64,000 nucleotides of DNA from a gamma proteobacterium symbiont of Ctena orbiculata (GCA_003058525.1 QBVD01000046.1:62001-126000); one strand, 5' to 3'; positions 46,767 through 55,616 are shown, counted from the stretch's first letter. A program made the numbers and translations. The notes: generated by a model from the letters alone, not told the origin.

Positions 46767-48974
46767 CTAAACCTGTCTTTTGACCAGGTTCACATCCTGC
46801 AACTGCTCGATTTTCGACAGCAAACGACTCAATTGTTCCATATCACGCACCTCAACCGTAAAACGCATCCGGGCTGAATCGGTCTTACGGTCACTGCTGG
46901 TGTTGACACCGATGACATCGATATCCTCGTTGGTCAGAATAGCCGAAATATCCCGCAACAGGCCTTTTCTGTCGCTGGCAATCACCAGGAAATCCACCGC
47001 ATAGCTTGTCTCCCGCTGTTCCGTACTCCAGTGCACAGTAACCAGACGGTCACTCTCTCTTTTTTTTATGGCACGGATATTCGGGCAGTCGGAACGATGT
47101 ATTGTAACCCCTCGCCCGCGGGTGACATAACCGATTATCGGATCATACGGAACCGGTTTACAACAACGGCCGATTGTGGTCATCAGGTCACCGACCCCGG
47201 CGACCACCACCTCCCCCTTGATCACCGCCTGGTTACGGTGGATTTCCGGTATCTCTTTTTCCCGCGACTCGCTCTTCGCCCGGCTGCCGAGGCCGGCGAC
47301 CTGGATGGGTGACAGATCACCACGACCTATCGCCGCGTAGACATCCTCCGTATGCATCAGGTTGTGCTTTGTCGCTGCCGTCTCAAGATCAGGCTTCTCA
47401 CTGATGGACAGGCGTGTCATTTCACGCTCCAGGGCTGCGCGGCCCAGCTCCACGTGGTGGTCATAGTCGAGTTGTTTGAACCACTGCTTGACCCGATTAC
47501 GCGCCTTTGATGAATGCAGATAACCCAGGTGCGGGTTTATCCAGTCGCGACTCGGGGTTCCATTCTTGGCAGTCAGAATCTCAACAGTTTCACCACTGCG
47601 TAAGGAGCGATTGAGTTGCACGATATGGCCATCCACCCTCGCCCCCCGGCACTGATGCCCTACATCGGTATGGATGGCATAGGCAAAATCGAGTGGCGTC
47701 GAACCCTTGGGCAGTTCTACCACTTTCCCCAGTGGCGTCAACACGTAGATCCGCGTCGCCTCAAGTTCACTCTCCGCACCATCGCCTGGTGCAGCGCCAT
47801 CCGTTCCCTCGTCCTTTCTCTCAAGCCATTGCCTCATCCAGACGATTCTTCGTTCGAAATCGCTATCCTGTTTGGCATTTTCCTTATACCGCCAATGTGC
47901 CGCCACACCCAGCTCCGAGTGAAAATGCATCTCACGCGTGCGGATTTGCACCTCCAGCGTCTTATCCTCGGGGCCGATCACAGCGGTGTGAATGGAACGA
48001 TAAAGGTTGGCCTTAGGTGTCGCAATATAGTCATCGAATTCACCGGGGATGTGTTTCCACAATCCATGTACGACACCCAATGCCGCATAACATTGAGCGA
48101 TGTCATCCACCAATACCCGCACCGCCCGTAAATCGAAGATCTGTTCGATATCCACCGCTTTACGCTGCATCTTGCGCCATATGCTGTAGATATGCTTGGG
48201 TCGTCCGCTTATTTCCGCATTCACGCCAACAGCCAGAAAATTTTCACGCAACAGTTCGATCACCTCTTTTTTAATGAACTGTTCCCGATCGGCGCGCCGA
48301 CCATCCAGTTGACTGGCTATGCGTTTGTATTCCTCAGGATGGAGAAAGCGCAGTGCCAGATCTTCAAGTTCCCACTTGACCTGCCAGATACCCAATCGAT
48401 TCGCCAATGGCGCATAGATCTCCTTTGTCTCATGGGCCAGGCGACGCCTCAGTTCCGGAGATAGCCTGCGTGCGGATCGCATCAGGTGGAGCTGCTCCGC
48501 CACAACCACCAGTACTACACGGATATCTTCCGCTATACCCAGCAACAGACGGCGCAGGTTCTCCGCATGCTGTGCTTCATCCTCAGCAGAGACATCAATG
48601 GACAGATCGGTCAGCAGATCGATGCGCGTCAGGTCATCCACCATATGGGCAGTGCTTCCACCCAATTCACGCTGCAGTATCTCAAGGGTAATTGTTGAAT
48701 CCTTCAATACATCCAGCAGAAGCGCCGCCGCAACCGTTTCGCGATCCATACGTAAATCGATCAGGATCTCTGCGATGGATAGGGCGTGCCTTAATTGGGT
48801 CTCCCCACACAGAATACGCTTATCAGGATTGGCCTTGAGGGCCAGATCCCCCGCCCTGCACAGCATCTGCCGGTCATTTGCGTCGAACTCCGCAGGCAGC
48901 ATCTCCAACCAGCGGGCAACAACCGCCGCATCGGCGCCATCCCCCTCCGGCAGTCGGCTGCGGGTAGTGACCAT
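46767..48974 (-). CDS. relA: GTP pyrophosphokinase (stringent response)
   Basis: It makes (p)ppGpp on stalled ribosomes. The ~735-residue product has a degenerate HD domain (VAAALLLDVLKDSTI, where hydrolases have HDxxED), so it should not hydrolyse ppGpp. The synthetase domain contains YRSIHTAVIGPEDKTLEVQI, then TGS (TPLGKVVELPKGSTPLDFAY) and the C-terminal zinc-finger and ACT regions. The ATG at 48974 overlaps nothing; a TTG nine bases earlier is the alternative. It follows the DUF1015 gene by 5 bp. Confidence 0.96.
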   Translation of the reverse strand: MVTTRSRLPEGDGADAAVVARWLEMLPAEFDANDRQMLCRAGDLALKANPDKRILCGETQLRHALSIAEILIDLRMDRETVAAALLLDVLKDSTITLEILQRELGGSTAHMVDDLTRIDLLTDLSIDVSAEDEAQHAENLRRLLLGIAEDIRVVLVVVAEQLHLMRSARRLSPELRRRLAHETKEIYAPLANRLGIWQVKWELEDLALRFLHPEEYKRIASQLDGRRADREQFIKKEVIELLRENFLAVGVNAEISGRPKHIYSIWRKMQRKAVDIEQIFDLRAVRVLVDDIAQCYAALGVVHGLWKHIPGEFDDYIATPKANLYRSIHTAVIGPEDKTLEVQIRTREMHFHSELGVAAHWRYKENAKQDSDFERRIVWMRQWLERKDEGTDGAAPGDGAESELEATRIYVLTPLGKVVELPKGSTPLDFAYAIHTDVGHQCRGARVDGHIVQLNRSLRSGETVEILTAKNGTPSRDWINPHLGYLHSSKARNRVKQWFKQLDYDHHVELGRAALEREMTRLSISEKPDLETAATKHNLMHTEDVYAAIGRGDLSPIQVAGLGSRAKSESREKEIPEIHRNQAVIKGEVVVAGVGDLMTTIGRCCKPVPYDPIIGYVTRGRGVTIHRSDCPNIRAIKKRESDRLVTVHWSTEQRETSYAVDFLVIASDRKGLLRDISAILTNEDIDVIGVNTSSDRKTDSARMRFTVEVRDMEQLSRLLSKIEQLQDVNLVKRQV

Positions 48975-48979
48975 CGCAA

Positions 48980-50218
48980 TCAATCAAGCACGTGACTGAC
49001 CAGTCCATCCGCCAATTTCGGTTCAAACCAGGTCGACTTGGGTGGCATGACTTCACCGGCATCCGCGACCGCCATCAGCTGCTCCATGCTTGTGGGAAAA
49101 AGCGAGAAGGCTACCGCCATCTCACCGGAATCCACCCGTTGCTCCAAGCCGGAAAGACCTCGGATCCCGCCGACAAAATCGATTCGATTGTCACGGCGTG
49201 GATCGGAGATACCAAGAATCGGCTCAATCAGATTGTCTGCCAGAAGACTGACATCCAGACGCGCAACAGGATCACTGGGGATCTTCGCCGCATCGAGACG
49301 CAGGCGATACCACTGCCCATCCAGATACATGCCGAATTCACCACTCCGCTCGGGTTTTACGGCCTGATCACTGGTTTGCAATTGAAAAACCGCTTCAATG
49401 CGAGTGAGAAAAGTCTCTTTATCCAGCCCGTTCAGATCCATCACAACCCTGTTGTAGTCGAGAATCTGCATCTGATTGTGCGGAAAGATGACACTCAGAA
49501 AGTAGTTGTAGGCCTCATCCCCGGTATGGCTGCTATTCGTCCCTTTCCTCGAAGCCGCCACCCTTGAACCGGCGGCGGATCGATGGTGGCCATCGGCAAC
49601 ATAGAGCGCCTCCATCCGATCAAATTCATGGGTCAGCGTAGCCACTTTCTCTTCATCATCCAACGGCCAGATCTCGTGCCTTACTCCATCTGCGGCAGTG
49701 ACATCCATCTCCGGGGGGGTCTGCGATATCTCATTGAGTAGGGCTTCCACTGCTGCGGCGCTCGGATAGACCAGAAAAACAGGACCCGTCTGGGCATTCA
49801 GGGCATCGATCTGACGCACCCGGTCATCCTCTTTCGCCGGGCGGGTGAATTCATGCTTTTTGATCCGGTCATGATCATAGGCCTCAACCGAAGCAGCGGC
49901 CACCAACCCTGTCTGTTGATGCTCCCCCATCGTCAGGCGGTAGACGTAGAAACAGGGCTGCTTGTCCCGAATGAGGATCCCCTCCCTTTCCATCTCCTTC
50001 AGATTCTCAGCGGCCTTGGCATAGACCTCGGGGGCATAGGGGTCGGTACCTTGCGGGAGATCTATTTCAGGCCTCGAAATATGCAGGAAGCTCCACGGAC
50101 GGCCGTGGGCCATCTCTCTGGCCTCAGCCTCGTTCATGACATCATAGGGTGGTGCGGCGACATCGGCAGCCCGCCCTTCGGCAGGACGCAGTCCGGGAAA
50201 TGCTCTGATCAGCGGCAT
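48980..50218 (-). CDS. DUF1015 family protein
   Basis: The 412-residue cytoplasmic protein shows the family signatures FPGLRPAEGRAADVAAPPYD and YVADGHHRSAAG near residue 200. A late AVADAGEVMPPKSTWFEPK matches the C-terminal ParB/sulfiredoxin-like fold pattern (MPPKSTWFxPK). DUF1015 proteins resemble ParB-type nucleotide-binding folds and are often near serA or phosphoserine genes; no biochemical role is assigned. It precedes relA by 5 bp, so relA probably depends partly on its promoter. Confidence 0.88.
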   Translation of the reverse strand: MPLIRAFPGLRPAEGRAADVAAPPYDVMNEAEAREMAHGRPWSFLHISRPEIDLPQGTDPYAPEVYAKAAENLKEMEREGILIRDKQPCFYVYRLTMGEHQQTGLVAAASVEAYDHDRIKKHEFTRPAKEDDRVRQIDALNAQTGPVFLVYPSAAAVEALLNEISQTPPEMDVTAADGVRHEIWPLDDEEKVATLTHEFDRMEALYVADGHHRSAAGSRVAASRKGTNSSHTGDEAYNYFLSVIFPHNQMQILDYNRVVMDLNGLDKETFLTRIEAVFQLQTSDQAVKPERSGEFGMYLDGQWYRLRLDAAKIPSDPVARLDVSLLADNLIEPILGISDPRRDNRIDFVGGIRGLSGLEQRVDSGEMAVAFSLFPTSMEQLMAVADAGEVMPPKSTWFEPKLADGLVSHVLD

Positions 50219-50328
50219 GGGGATACTTCCTCAGGAATATGCGGTCGGTTATCAATCGATCCGATTATGAACGAGGGACGGATTGTTTCAAAAGAACAGT
50301 CGAACAATCAAGTTGAAAAGCCCCTCCG
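50219..50328. other. DUF1015 promoter side of a divergent intergenic region
   Basis: These 110 bp lie between the DUF1015 start codon and the activating sequence of the plus-strand small RNA. They probably hold the minus-strand promoter for DUF1015-relA. No other structure is seen. The whole 386-bp gap (50219-50604) also contains the small RNA. Confidence 0.5.
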
Positions 50329-50346
50329 TGTAAGAATTGGCCTACG
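50329..50346 (+). promoter_or_regulatory. GacA/UvrY-type upstream activating sequence
   Basis: TGTAAGaattggCCTACG fits the GacA palindrome TGTAAG-N6-CTTACA in all six bases of the left half and four of six in the right half. It is centred about 65 bp before the inferred start of the small RNA at ~50402. A TAGAAT -10 box lies at 50390-50395; there is no good -35 box, as expected for an activator-dependent promoter. Confidence 0.7.
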
Positions 50347-50401
50347 CTGATTTGAGATCAATCCTACATTTTTTTTAAGGTTAATCACTTAGAATTATAA
50401 C

Positions 50402-50528
50402 CGTCGCATCAAGGAAGCAACGGATAGCAGGCTCGTACATGGATGTGCAAGGATCGAACCAATTGCCAACCAATCACTGCGACACGAGATCCTGGCGCCC
50501 AAGGATAGGGTGCCAGGGTTTTTTTTGC
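50402..50528 (+). ncRNA. candidate CsrA/RsmA-sequestering small RNA (RsmY/RsmZ/CsrB-like)
   Basis: This transcript of about 127 nt has five GGA motifs (50413, 50422, 50441, 50451, 50503). One is in GTACATGGATGTGC, a hairpin with GGA in the loop that matches the CsrA SELEX consensus RUACARGGAUGU at 11 of 12 positions. Another lies in the loop of the terminator hairpin (CCTGGCGCCC - AAGGATA - GGGTGCCAGG, then eight or nine T). A long-range stem pairs GTCGCA (50403) with TGCGAC (50478). With the GacA-type box upstream, this is the architecture of RsmY/RsmZ/CsrB RNAs that titrate CsrA. The start site is inferred from the -10 box. No primary-sequence family match was checked. Confidence 0.75.
50491..50528 (+). 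terminator. rho-independent terminator of the small RNA
   Basis: A 10-bp GC-rich stem with one G-U pair (CCTGGCGCCC / GGGTGCCAGG), a 7-nt loop containing GGA, and a run of eight T on the plus strand only. This strand bias shows that a plus-strand transcript ends here; folK is on the other strand. Confidence 0.9.
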
Positions 50529-50604
50529 TTATAATACAGCAATATAAGGATTACTCGACGCCATATTCAATGACTTACCCCATGGCTCATATAGAGATCT
50601 GACG

Positions 50605-51111
50605 TTACCGTACCCGATCCTCGACGCGCCACAAGTATTGATCCGGCTGGTCAAACGCCTCCCACAACTGGCTATAAGTTCGCCCTGAATGTGGGTGAAG
50701 TTCATCACCCGCCACATCAGACAGGGGCAGCAGGACGAATGCATATTTCACGATTTCATCCCGAGGCAACTGAATCGGCCCATCATCGACAATCTGATCG
50801 CCATACGTCAGCAGATCGATATCCAGGGTTCGTGAAGCAAACCTGTCCGGTGTCCGTCTTCTGCCGTGACGTGCTTCCAGCTTCCGCAACTCCACGACCA
50901 GCGCTCTCGGTGAAAGGTCAGTGTAGATCCCCACAACCAGGTTATGAAAATTATCGCCTTCAAGCCCGACGGCCTCACTTTCATAAATAGGGGAGACCTG
51001 CAGTTCACCGAATAGTGCCTCAAGATCGCGCAGGGCTCGGGGAATATGGTTCTCAGGCGCCATATTGCTGCCCAAACTCAACCAGGCATGTACACTCCCG
51101 CGATCAGTCAC
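50605..51111 (-). CDS. folK: 2-amino-4-hydroxy-6-hydroxymethyldihydropteridine diphosphokinase
   Basis: It pyrophosphorylates 6-hydroxymethyl-dihydropterin in folate synthesis. The 168-residue product has LSLGSNMAPENHIPRAL at the N-terminus, the loop motif RRTPDRFASRTLDIDLLTYG (residues in substrate and Mg2+ binding), and LPRDEIVKYAFVLLPLSDVA, matching FolK. Its start overlaps the 3' end of folB by 8 bp. Confidence 0.95.
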   Translation of the reverse strand: MTDRGSVHAWLSLGSNMAPENHIPRALRDLEALFGELQVSPIYESEAVGLEGDNFHNLVVGIYTDLSPRALVVELRKLEARHGRRRTPDRFASRTLDIDLLTYGDQIVDDGPIQLPRDEIVKYAFVLLPLSDVAGDELHPHSGRTYSQLWEAFDQPDQYLWRVEDRVR

Positions 51112-51460
51112 GCTGACCTCGTTCGATTATCACACCTACATCCCGTGCGGCACTGACAGCGCCCACTTTGTTCAGGGTCAGGCGAACCCAAGGCACTCTG
51201 AATTCTTGCAGAACAATTCCGGCACACCGCTCCGCCAAGGTCTCGACCAGCTGAAATTCGCTCTCCCGGACATATGAGACAAGCCGTTTACTCACCGCTT
51301 TGTAATCGAGCGTATCTTCTATGTCATCAGTGGCCGCCGCTTTGGCGATATCGGCACCCATTTCGAGATCAAAAATCACCGTCTGCCTGATCTTACGCTC
51401 CCAATCATAGATTCCGATCACGGTATCGACACGCAGATCCCGGATGAAGACTATATCCAT
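51104..51460 (-). CDS. folB: dihydroneopterin aldolase
   Basis: It converts dihydroneopterin to hydroxymethyl-dihydropterin, supplying the folK substrate. The ~118-residue protein starts at the ATG at 51460 (MDIVFIRDLRVDTVIGIYDW); the frame is open 24 codons further but that part has no family match. The glutamate and tyrosine of IGIYDWERKIRQTV and the lysine in LTLNKVGAV are conserved in FolB. The folB-folK order with divergent plsY is common in gammaproteobacteria. Confidence 0.94.
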   Translation of the reverse strand: MDIVFIRDLRVDTVIGIYDWERKIRQTVIFDLEMGADIAKAAATDDIEDTLDYKAVSKRLVSYVRESEFQLVETLAERCAGIVLQEFRVPWVRLTLNKVGAVSAARDVGVIIERGQRD

Positions 51461-51723
51461 AAATATTGGCCATATTGTAAGTAAATGGCACATGGTAGAG
51501 GAGAATAGGCAATGAGCAAACCCCTCACGCAAGGCCAGAGTTCAGGGTATGAGCCATGTAACGCGGCTAAACCTTGTAATATAACCGGTTCTGTAACAAC
51601 ATGAGCCCGTCAAAACAAGCCTGATGCATGCATCTGCCAGAGCCCGAAGGCGATGAGCAGCAACTGGTGAAATCTCGCTGGGCATATCGTTTGACAGAAT
51701 GGTGTAATTATTCAAGTGTACAC

Positions 51724-52332
51724 ATGATCACTGACTCTCTACTCATACTTGGCGCCTATCTGCTGGGTTCCATTTCAAGCGCCATCATTGTCTGCCGCAT
51801 CATGGGATTGCCCGATCCGAGAAGTCAGGGATCGAATAATCCGGGTGCCACCAATGTACTGCGTATCGGTGGCAAAAAGGCGGCAGCCATAACCCTGCTC
51901 GGTGATTCATTGAAGGGATTGCTGCCAATGGTTGCGGCTCATCTGCAAGGCGCCTCTGCACTGGTACTCGCCTTGACCGGTATGGCAGCCTTTCTCGGTC
52001 ATCTCTATCCCTTATTTTTCAGATTCAAGGGCGGTAAAGGGGTTGCAACTGCCCTGGGTGTGCAATTCGGTCTGCATTGGGGGATCGGATTGGCGGTTGC
52101 TTTGATCTGGTTGTTCATTGCAAAAGTGGTCAATATCTCTTCACTCTCAGCGCTTGTCTCAATGGCGCTGGCACCGTTGATAGTCTGGGTGATCTGGCCG
52201 GAGACTGAACTGGTGGTGATGCAGATCGTAATGTCGTCGATTCTGTTTTGGCGCCATCGATCCAATATTCAGAACCTGTTGCAGGGTGCGGAAGGGACCA
52301 TTGCCAATCAAGATAACAGTGAAGACAAATAG
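51724..52332 (+). CDS. plsY: glycerol-3-phosphate acyltransferase PlsY
   Basis: This inner-membrane enzyme moves the acyl group from acyl-phosphate to glycerol-3-phosphate, starting phospholipid synthesis. The ~202-residue product has five or so membrane helices and the PlsY motifs GSISSAIIVCRIMGLPDPR, GSNNPGATNVLRIGGKKAA and FKGGKGVATALGVQFG. The ATG at 51724 is chosen because the family starts just before the first helix. It is divergent from folB, with 263 bp between, and followed 8 bp later by an MBL gene. Confidence 0.94.
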   Translation: MITDSLLILGAYLLGSISSAIIVCRIMGLPDPRSQGSNNPGATNVLRIGGKKAAAITLLGDSLKGLLPMVAAHLQGASALVLALTGMAAFLGHLYPLFFRFKGGKGVATALGVQFGLHWGIGLAVALIWLFIAKVVNISSLSALVSMALAPLIVWVIWPETELVVMQIVMSSILFWRHRSNIQNLLQGAEGTIANQDNSEDK

Positions 52333-52340
52333 GTGGAGCG

Positions 52341-53300
52341 ATGCCGGAACTCGAGATCATAGAGTATGCGAATCATATAACCTGTATAGACACCCATTAT
52401 CAACGGCCCGAACTGGCTGCCTGTTATCTCGTGGAATCCGGGGGTGAAGCGGTATTTATAGATACCGGAACCAGTCATACTGTCCCCTATCTCATGGATG
52501 TCCTGGCGGCGAAAGGGATACAGCTATCACAGGTAAAATATGTCATACCGACTCATGTACACCTTGATCATGCCGGCGGCGCCGGGGAACTGATGCGCAG
52601 GTTGCCCAACGCATCCCTCGTAATCCACCCCTACGGCGCCAAACACATGATCGATCCTTCGAAATTGATCGCCGGTGCAACTGCGGTCTATGGCGAGAAA
52701 CAATTCGAGCGGCAGTTCGGTAAGTTGACATCCATCCCCAAAGAGCGTGTCATCGAGGCACCGGATAACACGCGCCTGAGCTTCGGTAACAGGGAGTTGT
52801 TGATATTGGATACTCCCGGGCATGCCCGACACCATTTCTGTGTCTACGACGCCATGGGCCAGGCAATGTTCACCGGCGACACTTTCGGCCTGTCCTATCG
52901 GGAATTCGACACCGAGCATGGCCATTTCATCATGCCGACAACAACCCCTGTGCAATTCGATCCAGAGGCATGGCAAAGCACGCTGGAGAGATTGATTACA
53001 CTGTCACCTGAACGTATCTACCTGACCCATTACGGTGAAATCGGGAGACCAAAGGAGATGGCTGAAAAGCTGAGCCGATATATCGAAGAGTTCGCGGCCA
53101 TTGCCAGGGCATCCCGTGCGAACCCCGGGGAGGAGCGGGTTGTGGATATTCGCAACAGCTTGAAGGATTGGATGATGGATAAACTCAAGACCCATGGCTG
53201 CCGCCAATCTCCCGAAATCATCGAACAACGGATGTCAATGGATCTGAAGTTGGACGCCCAGGGTCTTGATGTATGGCTGACTCGCCTGGAGCAGGCTTAG
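52341..53300 (+). CDS. MBL-fold metallo-hydrolase
   Basis: The 319-residue cytoplasmic protein has the metallo-beta-lactamase motif THVHLDHAGG (H-x-H-x-D-H) near residue 71, further ligands in DTPGHARHHFC and TGDTFGLSYREFD, and a late THYGEIG. It resembles glyoxalase II-like and lactonase-like MBL proteins, but the substrate cannot be named. The RBS GGTGGAG lies 8 bp past the plsY stop, so the two genes are probably one transcript. A MITE-like element follows immediately. Confidence 0.88.
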   Translation: MPELEIIEYANHITCIDTHYQRPELAACYLVESGGEAVFIDTGTSHTVPYLMDVLAAKGIQLSQVKYVIPTHVHLDHAGGAGELMRRLPNASLVIHPYGAKHMIDPSKLIAGATAVYGEKQFERQFGKLTSIPKERVIEAPDNTRLSFGNRELLILDTPGHARHHFCVYDAMGQAMFTGDTFGLSYREFDTEHGHFIMPTTTPVQFDPEAWQSTLERLITLSPERIYLTHYGEIGRPKEMAEKLSRYIEEFAAIARASRANPGEERVVDIRNSLKDWMMDKLKTHGCRQSPEIIEQRMSMDLKLDAQGLDVWLTRLEQA

Positions 53301-53306
53301 AATACT

Positions 53307-53613
53307 AGGGCCTGTTTACACTAGGGCCTGTTAACACTAATCCAATCGGCTCTGTTGTGTCTGAAAATGCGCCAATCAAGGCGCGAGGAGTGAAGTTTGG
53401 TGATTCCAAATGAGCGACGAGCAACGCCGAGTGGCGCATTTTCAGGCACAACCCGAAGGGCTGGGCTGTTTTTCCACCCAGCGGCGTTATCATTCGCTCA
53501 TTTAGCACGGCTAAACCTCGCTCATTCTGCCTTGCTGGGTAAAAAAACAGCTCCAGCAGAGTCGATTGGATTAGTGTTAACAGGCCCTAGTCCGATTAGC
53601 GCTAACAGGTCCT
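53307..53613. mobile_element. MITE-like element, copy 2, with nested outer end repeats
   Basis: The inner element 53323-53588 has near-perfect terminal inverted repeats starting AGGGCCTGTTAACACTAATC and an internal 85-bp inverted structure (53361-53445), as in copy 1 but in the opposite orientation. Outside it lie diverged extra ends: AGGGCCTGTTTACACT at 53307-53322 and ATTAGCGCTAACAGGTCCT at 53595-53613. So an inner copy appears to have inserted into the remnant of an older one. The outer right end supplies the TAG stop codon of the neighbouring antitoxin gene (53612-53614). No transposase is encoded. Confidence 0.85.
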
Positions 53614-54031
53614 AACAAGGTTTTGAACCGCTCTGGTCCCAGGCGAATGTACAGTCCAGCCTGGAGAGCACATAGATCATGCCCTGCTCTCCATCGCCGA
53701 TCATCATCGACAGTGGAGAGTGCTTGTTGAATTTGTGGCTTCGCTGGCGCAGCCAACGTTTGCCCATGCTCGGATTGGAGGGATAGGTCGTGCGCAGCGC
53801 ATCATCGATTCGCACAAGATATTCCACCCGCCTCATGACATCAGGGGTATCCGGTAGCGGTTTGTTGTAGCGATACTGTGTAAAATGGCGCGCCTTTCCC
53901 TCTAAATCCAACAGTGCCATCATCTCTTCTGAGTGCAGGCCCCAGTTCTCGAACATATTCATCACACCCCGAGTAATGGCCAGTCGGTCATTCAAGGACC
54001 TGCTTGTACTGATATCTTGAGTAGTTGCCAT
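53612..54031 (-). CDS. MbcA/ParS/Xre-type (DUF2384) antitoxin
   Basis: The 139-residue protein has the helical region RSLNDRLAITRGVMNMFENW, and the C-terminal DUF2384-like part RRVEYLVRIDDALRTTYP and NPSMGKRWLRQRSHKF, with SPLSMMIGDGEQGMIYVLSR. This is the pattern of MbcA/ParS/Xre antitoxins, which usually pair with a RES-domain NAD+-degrading toxin. No RES toxin is adjacent: the upstream gene (54106-54561) is unrelated. Its stop codon lies in the outer MITE repeat, so the original C-terminus may have been changed. Confidence 0.72.
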   Translation of the reverse strand: MATTQDISTSRSLNDRLAITRGVMNMFENWGLHSEEMMALLDLEGKARHFTQYRYNKPLPDTPDVMRRVEYLVRIDDALRTTYPSNPSMGKRWLRQRSHKFNKHSPLSMMIGDGEQGMIYVLSRLDCTFAWDQSGSKPC

Positions 54032-54105
54032 AGCCTACCAATTCCCCACGAAATTACTTGGTTAAGGAGAATAGCACGATTTGCCTGCATAAACCCCGAA
54101 AATAT

Positions 54106-54561
54106 TCAGGGTTTACTCCACAGTGCCTGCCACCATCGTTTGCGATTCTTCGGCACCACAGTGCCAGGCAGATCGACGGGTGGCAGCTTGCTCAATACCC
54201 AACCGGGTAGCGGCGGATTGTCGCTATATCCACAGGAGACGCCCAGATTATTCGGATCATAGATTTTGATGAAACCGGGTTGATCGAGATCGTCCGCATA
54301 AACGATGCCGCAATAGTCTTCTTCATGTTCGCTGCGCAACAGAACATCGATGCTATCGATGAACTTGAGAACCATATTGGCGTCAGCGGTGGAAGTCGGT
54401 GGCGGCTCGCCTATGGCGTAGATATACCACCCACCAGCGGCATCCTCTTTCAATACCTGCCACAAGACATCCAACTGATGCCATCTGAGGGTTGAAGTGA
54501 AACTCCCCCTGAAGGCTTGCAGATAAGCGTTCTGTTCATCCACGGAAGATACTTTGTTCAT
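54106..54561 (-). CDS. conserved hypothetical protein
   Basis: The 151-residue soluble protein begins MNKVSSVDEQNAYLQAFRGS. It has an aromatic-rich first third (TLRWHQLDVLWQVLKEDAAG, then WYIYAIGEPPP) and a middle with DYCGIVYADDLDQPGFIKIY. The C-terminus is basic and Trp-rich (KNRKRWWQALWSKP). No signal peptide or membrane helix is seen. It is transcribed 74 bp upstream of the antitoxin-type gene and divergently from purC. I do not recognise its family. It could be a partner of the antitoxin or merely a neighbour. Confidence 0.7.
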   Translation of the reverse strand: MNKVSSVDEQNAYLQAFRGSFTSTLRWHQLDVLWQVLKEDAAGGWYIYAIGEPPPTSTADANMVLKFIDSIDVLLRSEHEEDYCGIVYADDLDQPGFIKIYDPNNLGVSCGYSDNPPLPGWVLSKLPPVDLPGTVVPKNRKRWWQALWSKP

Positions 54562-54678
54562 GTGATGGATTATGTCATTTGTGAGCTTTGATTGAAGTAC
54601 CTTGAGATGTCTCTTTTGGGTTATTTAGCTATTGTTACGATATTGTCATTTTTTATTAGGGCTTATAACAGCATTGGG

Positions 54679-54684
54679 TATAAT
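54679..54684 (+). promoter_or_regulatory. -10 box of the purC promoter
   Basis: A perfect TATAAT lies 27 bp upstream of the purC start codon. The -35 region is AT-rich but not a good match. No PurR-type operator is seen. Confidence 0.45.
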
Positions 54685-54710
54685 GGAATTTTACACCCCC
54701 GGCTTGTGAT

Positions 54711-55616
54711 ATGAATAATGTTAGCAATACGCTGTTCGAGTCCGATCTAAACCTGAAGTTACTCAATCGCGGCAAGGTTCGCGATATCTATGAAGCGGAT
54801 GAGGATCTCCTGCTGATTGTCACTACAGATCGACTCTCAGCGTTTGATGTCGTATTGCCCCAACCCATACCCGGCAAGGGGGAAGTACTGACCAGAGTAG
54901 CCAACTTTTGGTTCAATCGCACCCGTCATATCGTACCCAACCATCTCAAGGATATCCCGCTGGAGAAGATTGTAACAGACCCACGACAGCGTGAGATTCT
55001 AGGGGATCGATGGATGCTGGTGCGCAAGCTGAAACCACTGCCTGTTGAAGCAATCGTCAGGGGCTACCTGATAGGATCCGGCTGGAAGGACTACCAACAG
55101 AACGGAAGTGTATGTGGCATATCCCTGCCTGAAGGGTTGCAACAGGCCGCCATGCTCCCGGAACCAATCTTCACGCCTTCAACGAAGGCGGAGGTTGGGG
55201 ATCATGATATGAATATTTCATTCGAGCAGGCTGAGGCACTGTTAGGAAAGGATGTTGCCTGTCAGGTTAGAGATCTGAGTCTGGATATCTACAAACAGGC
55301 GGCTGACTATGCCCTTGAAAGGGGAATTATCATCGCAGACACGAAATTTGAATTCGGTTTGGATGCTCAGGGCAGGGTCCATCTTATCGATGAAGTGTTG
55401 ACGCCGGATTCATCCCGATTCTGGCCGGCAAGCTCGTATCGCCCGGGATGCAGCCCTCCCAGCTTCGATAAGCAGTTCGTAAGAGACTACCTGGAGACAC
55501 TCGACTGGGATAAGACGCCACCCGGACCTGAGCTACCCCAAGAGGTAATTGATAAAACAGCGGAAAAATACAAAGAGGCGGAAAAACGCCTGACTGGCGA
55601 ATGGCGAGAAGAGTAG
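54711..55616 (+). CDS. purC: phosphoribosylaminoimidazole-succinocarboxamide synthase
   Basis: It joins CAIR and aspartate in purine synthesis (SAICAR synthase). The 301-residue product is the longer form (the E. coli enzyme is 237), with [39 protein letters not shown], and [18 protein letters not shown]. The catalytic region [19 protein letters not shown] is present. It is divergent from the hypothetical gene at 54106-54561. Confidence 0.96.
   Translation: MNNVSNTLFESDLNLKLLNRGKVRDIYEADEDLLLIVTTDRLSAFDVVLPQPIPGKGEVLTRVANFWFNRTRHIVPNHLKDIPLEKIVTDPRQREILGDRWMLVRKLKPLPVEAIVRGYLIGSGWKDYQQNGSVCGISLPEGLQQAAMLPEPIFTPSTKAEVGDHDMNISFEQAEALLGKDVACQVRDLSLDIYKQAADYALERGIIIADTKFEFGLDAQGRVHLIDEVLTPDSSRFWPASSYRPGCSPPSFDKQFVRDYLETLDWDKTPPGPELPQEVIDKTAEKYKEAEKRLTGEWREE

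Noticed and set aside
46695-46775. tRNA-like stretch between rlmN and relA (TGGCAATCTAAACCTGCCA with GTGGGTTCAGG)
   Set aside because: The anticodon loop would be nine bases, position 33 is not T in the best fold, and no acceptor stem forms. A short direct repeat of CTAAACCTG, which includes the relA stop codon, explains part of the resemblance.
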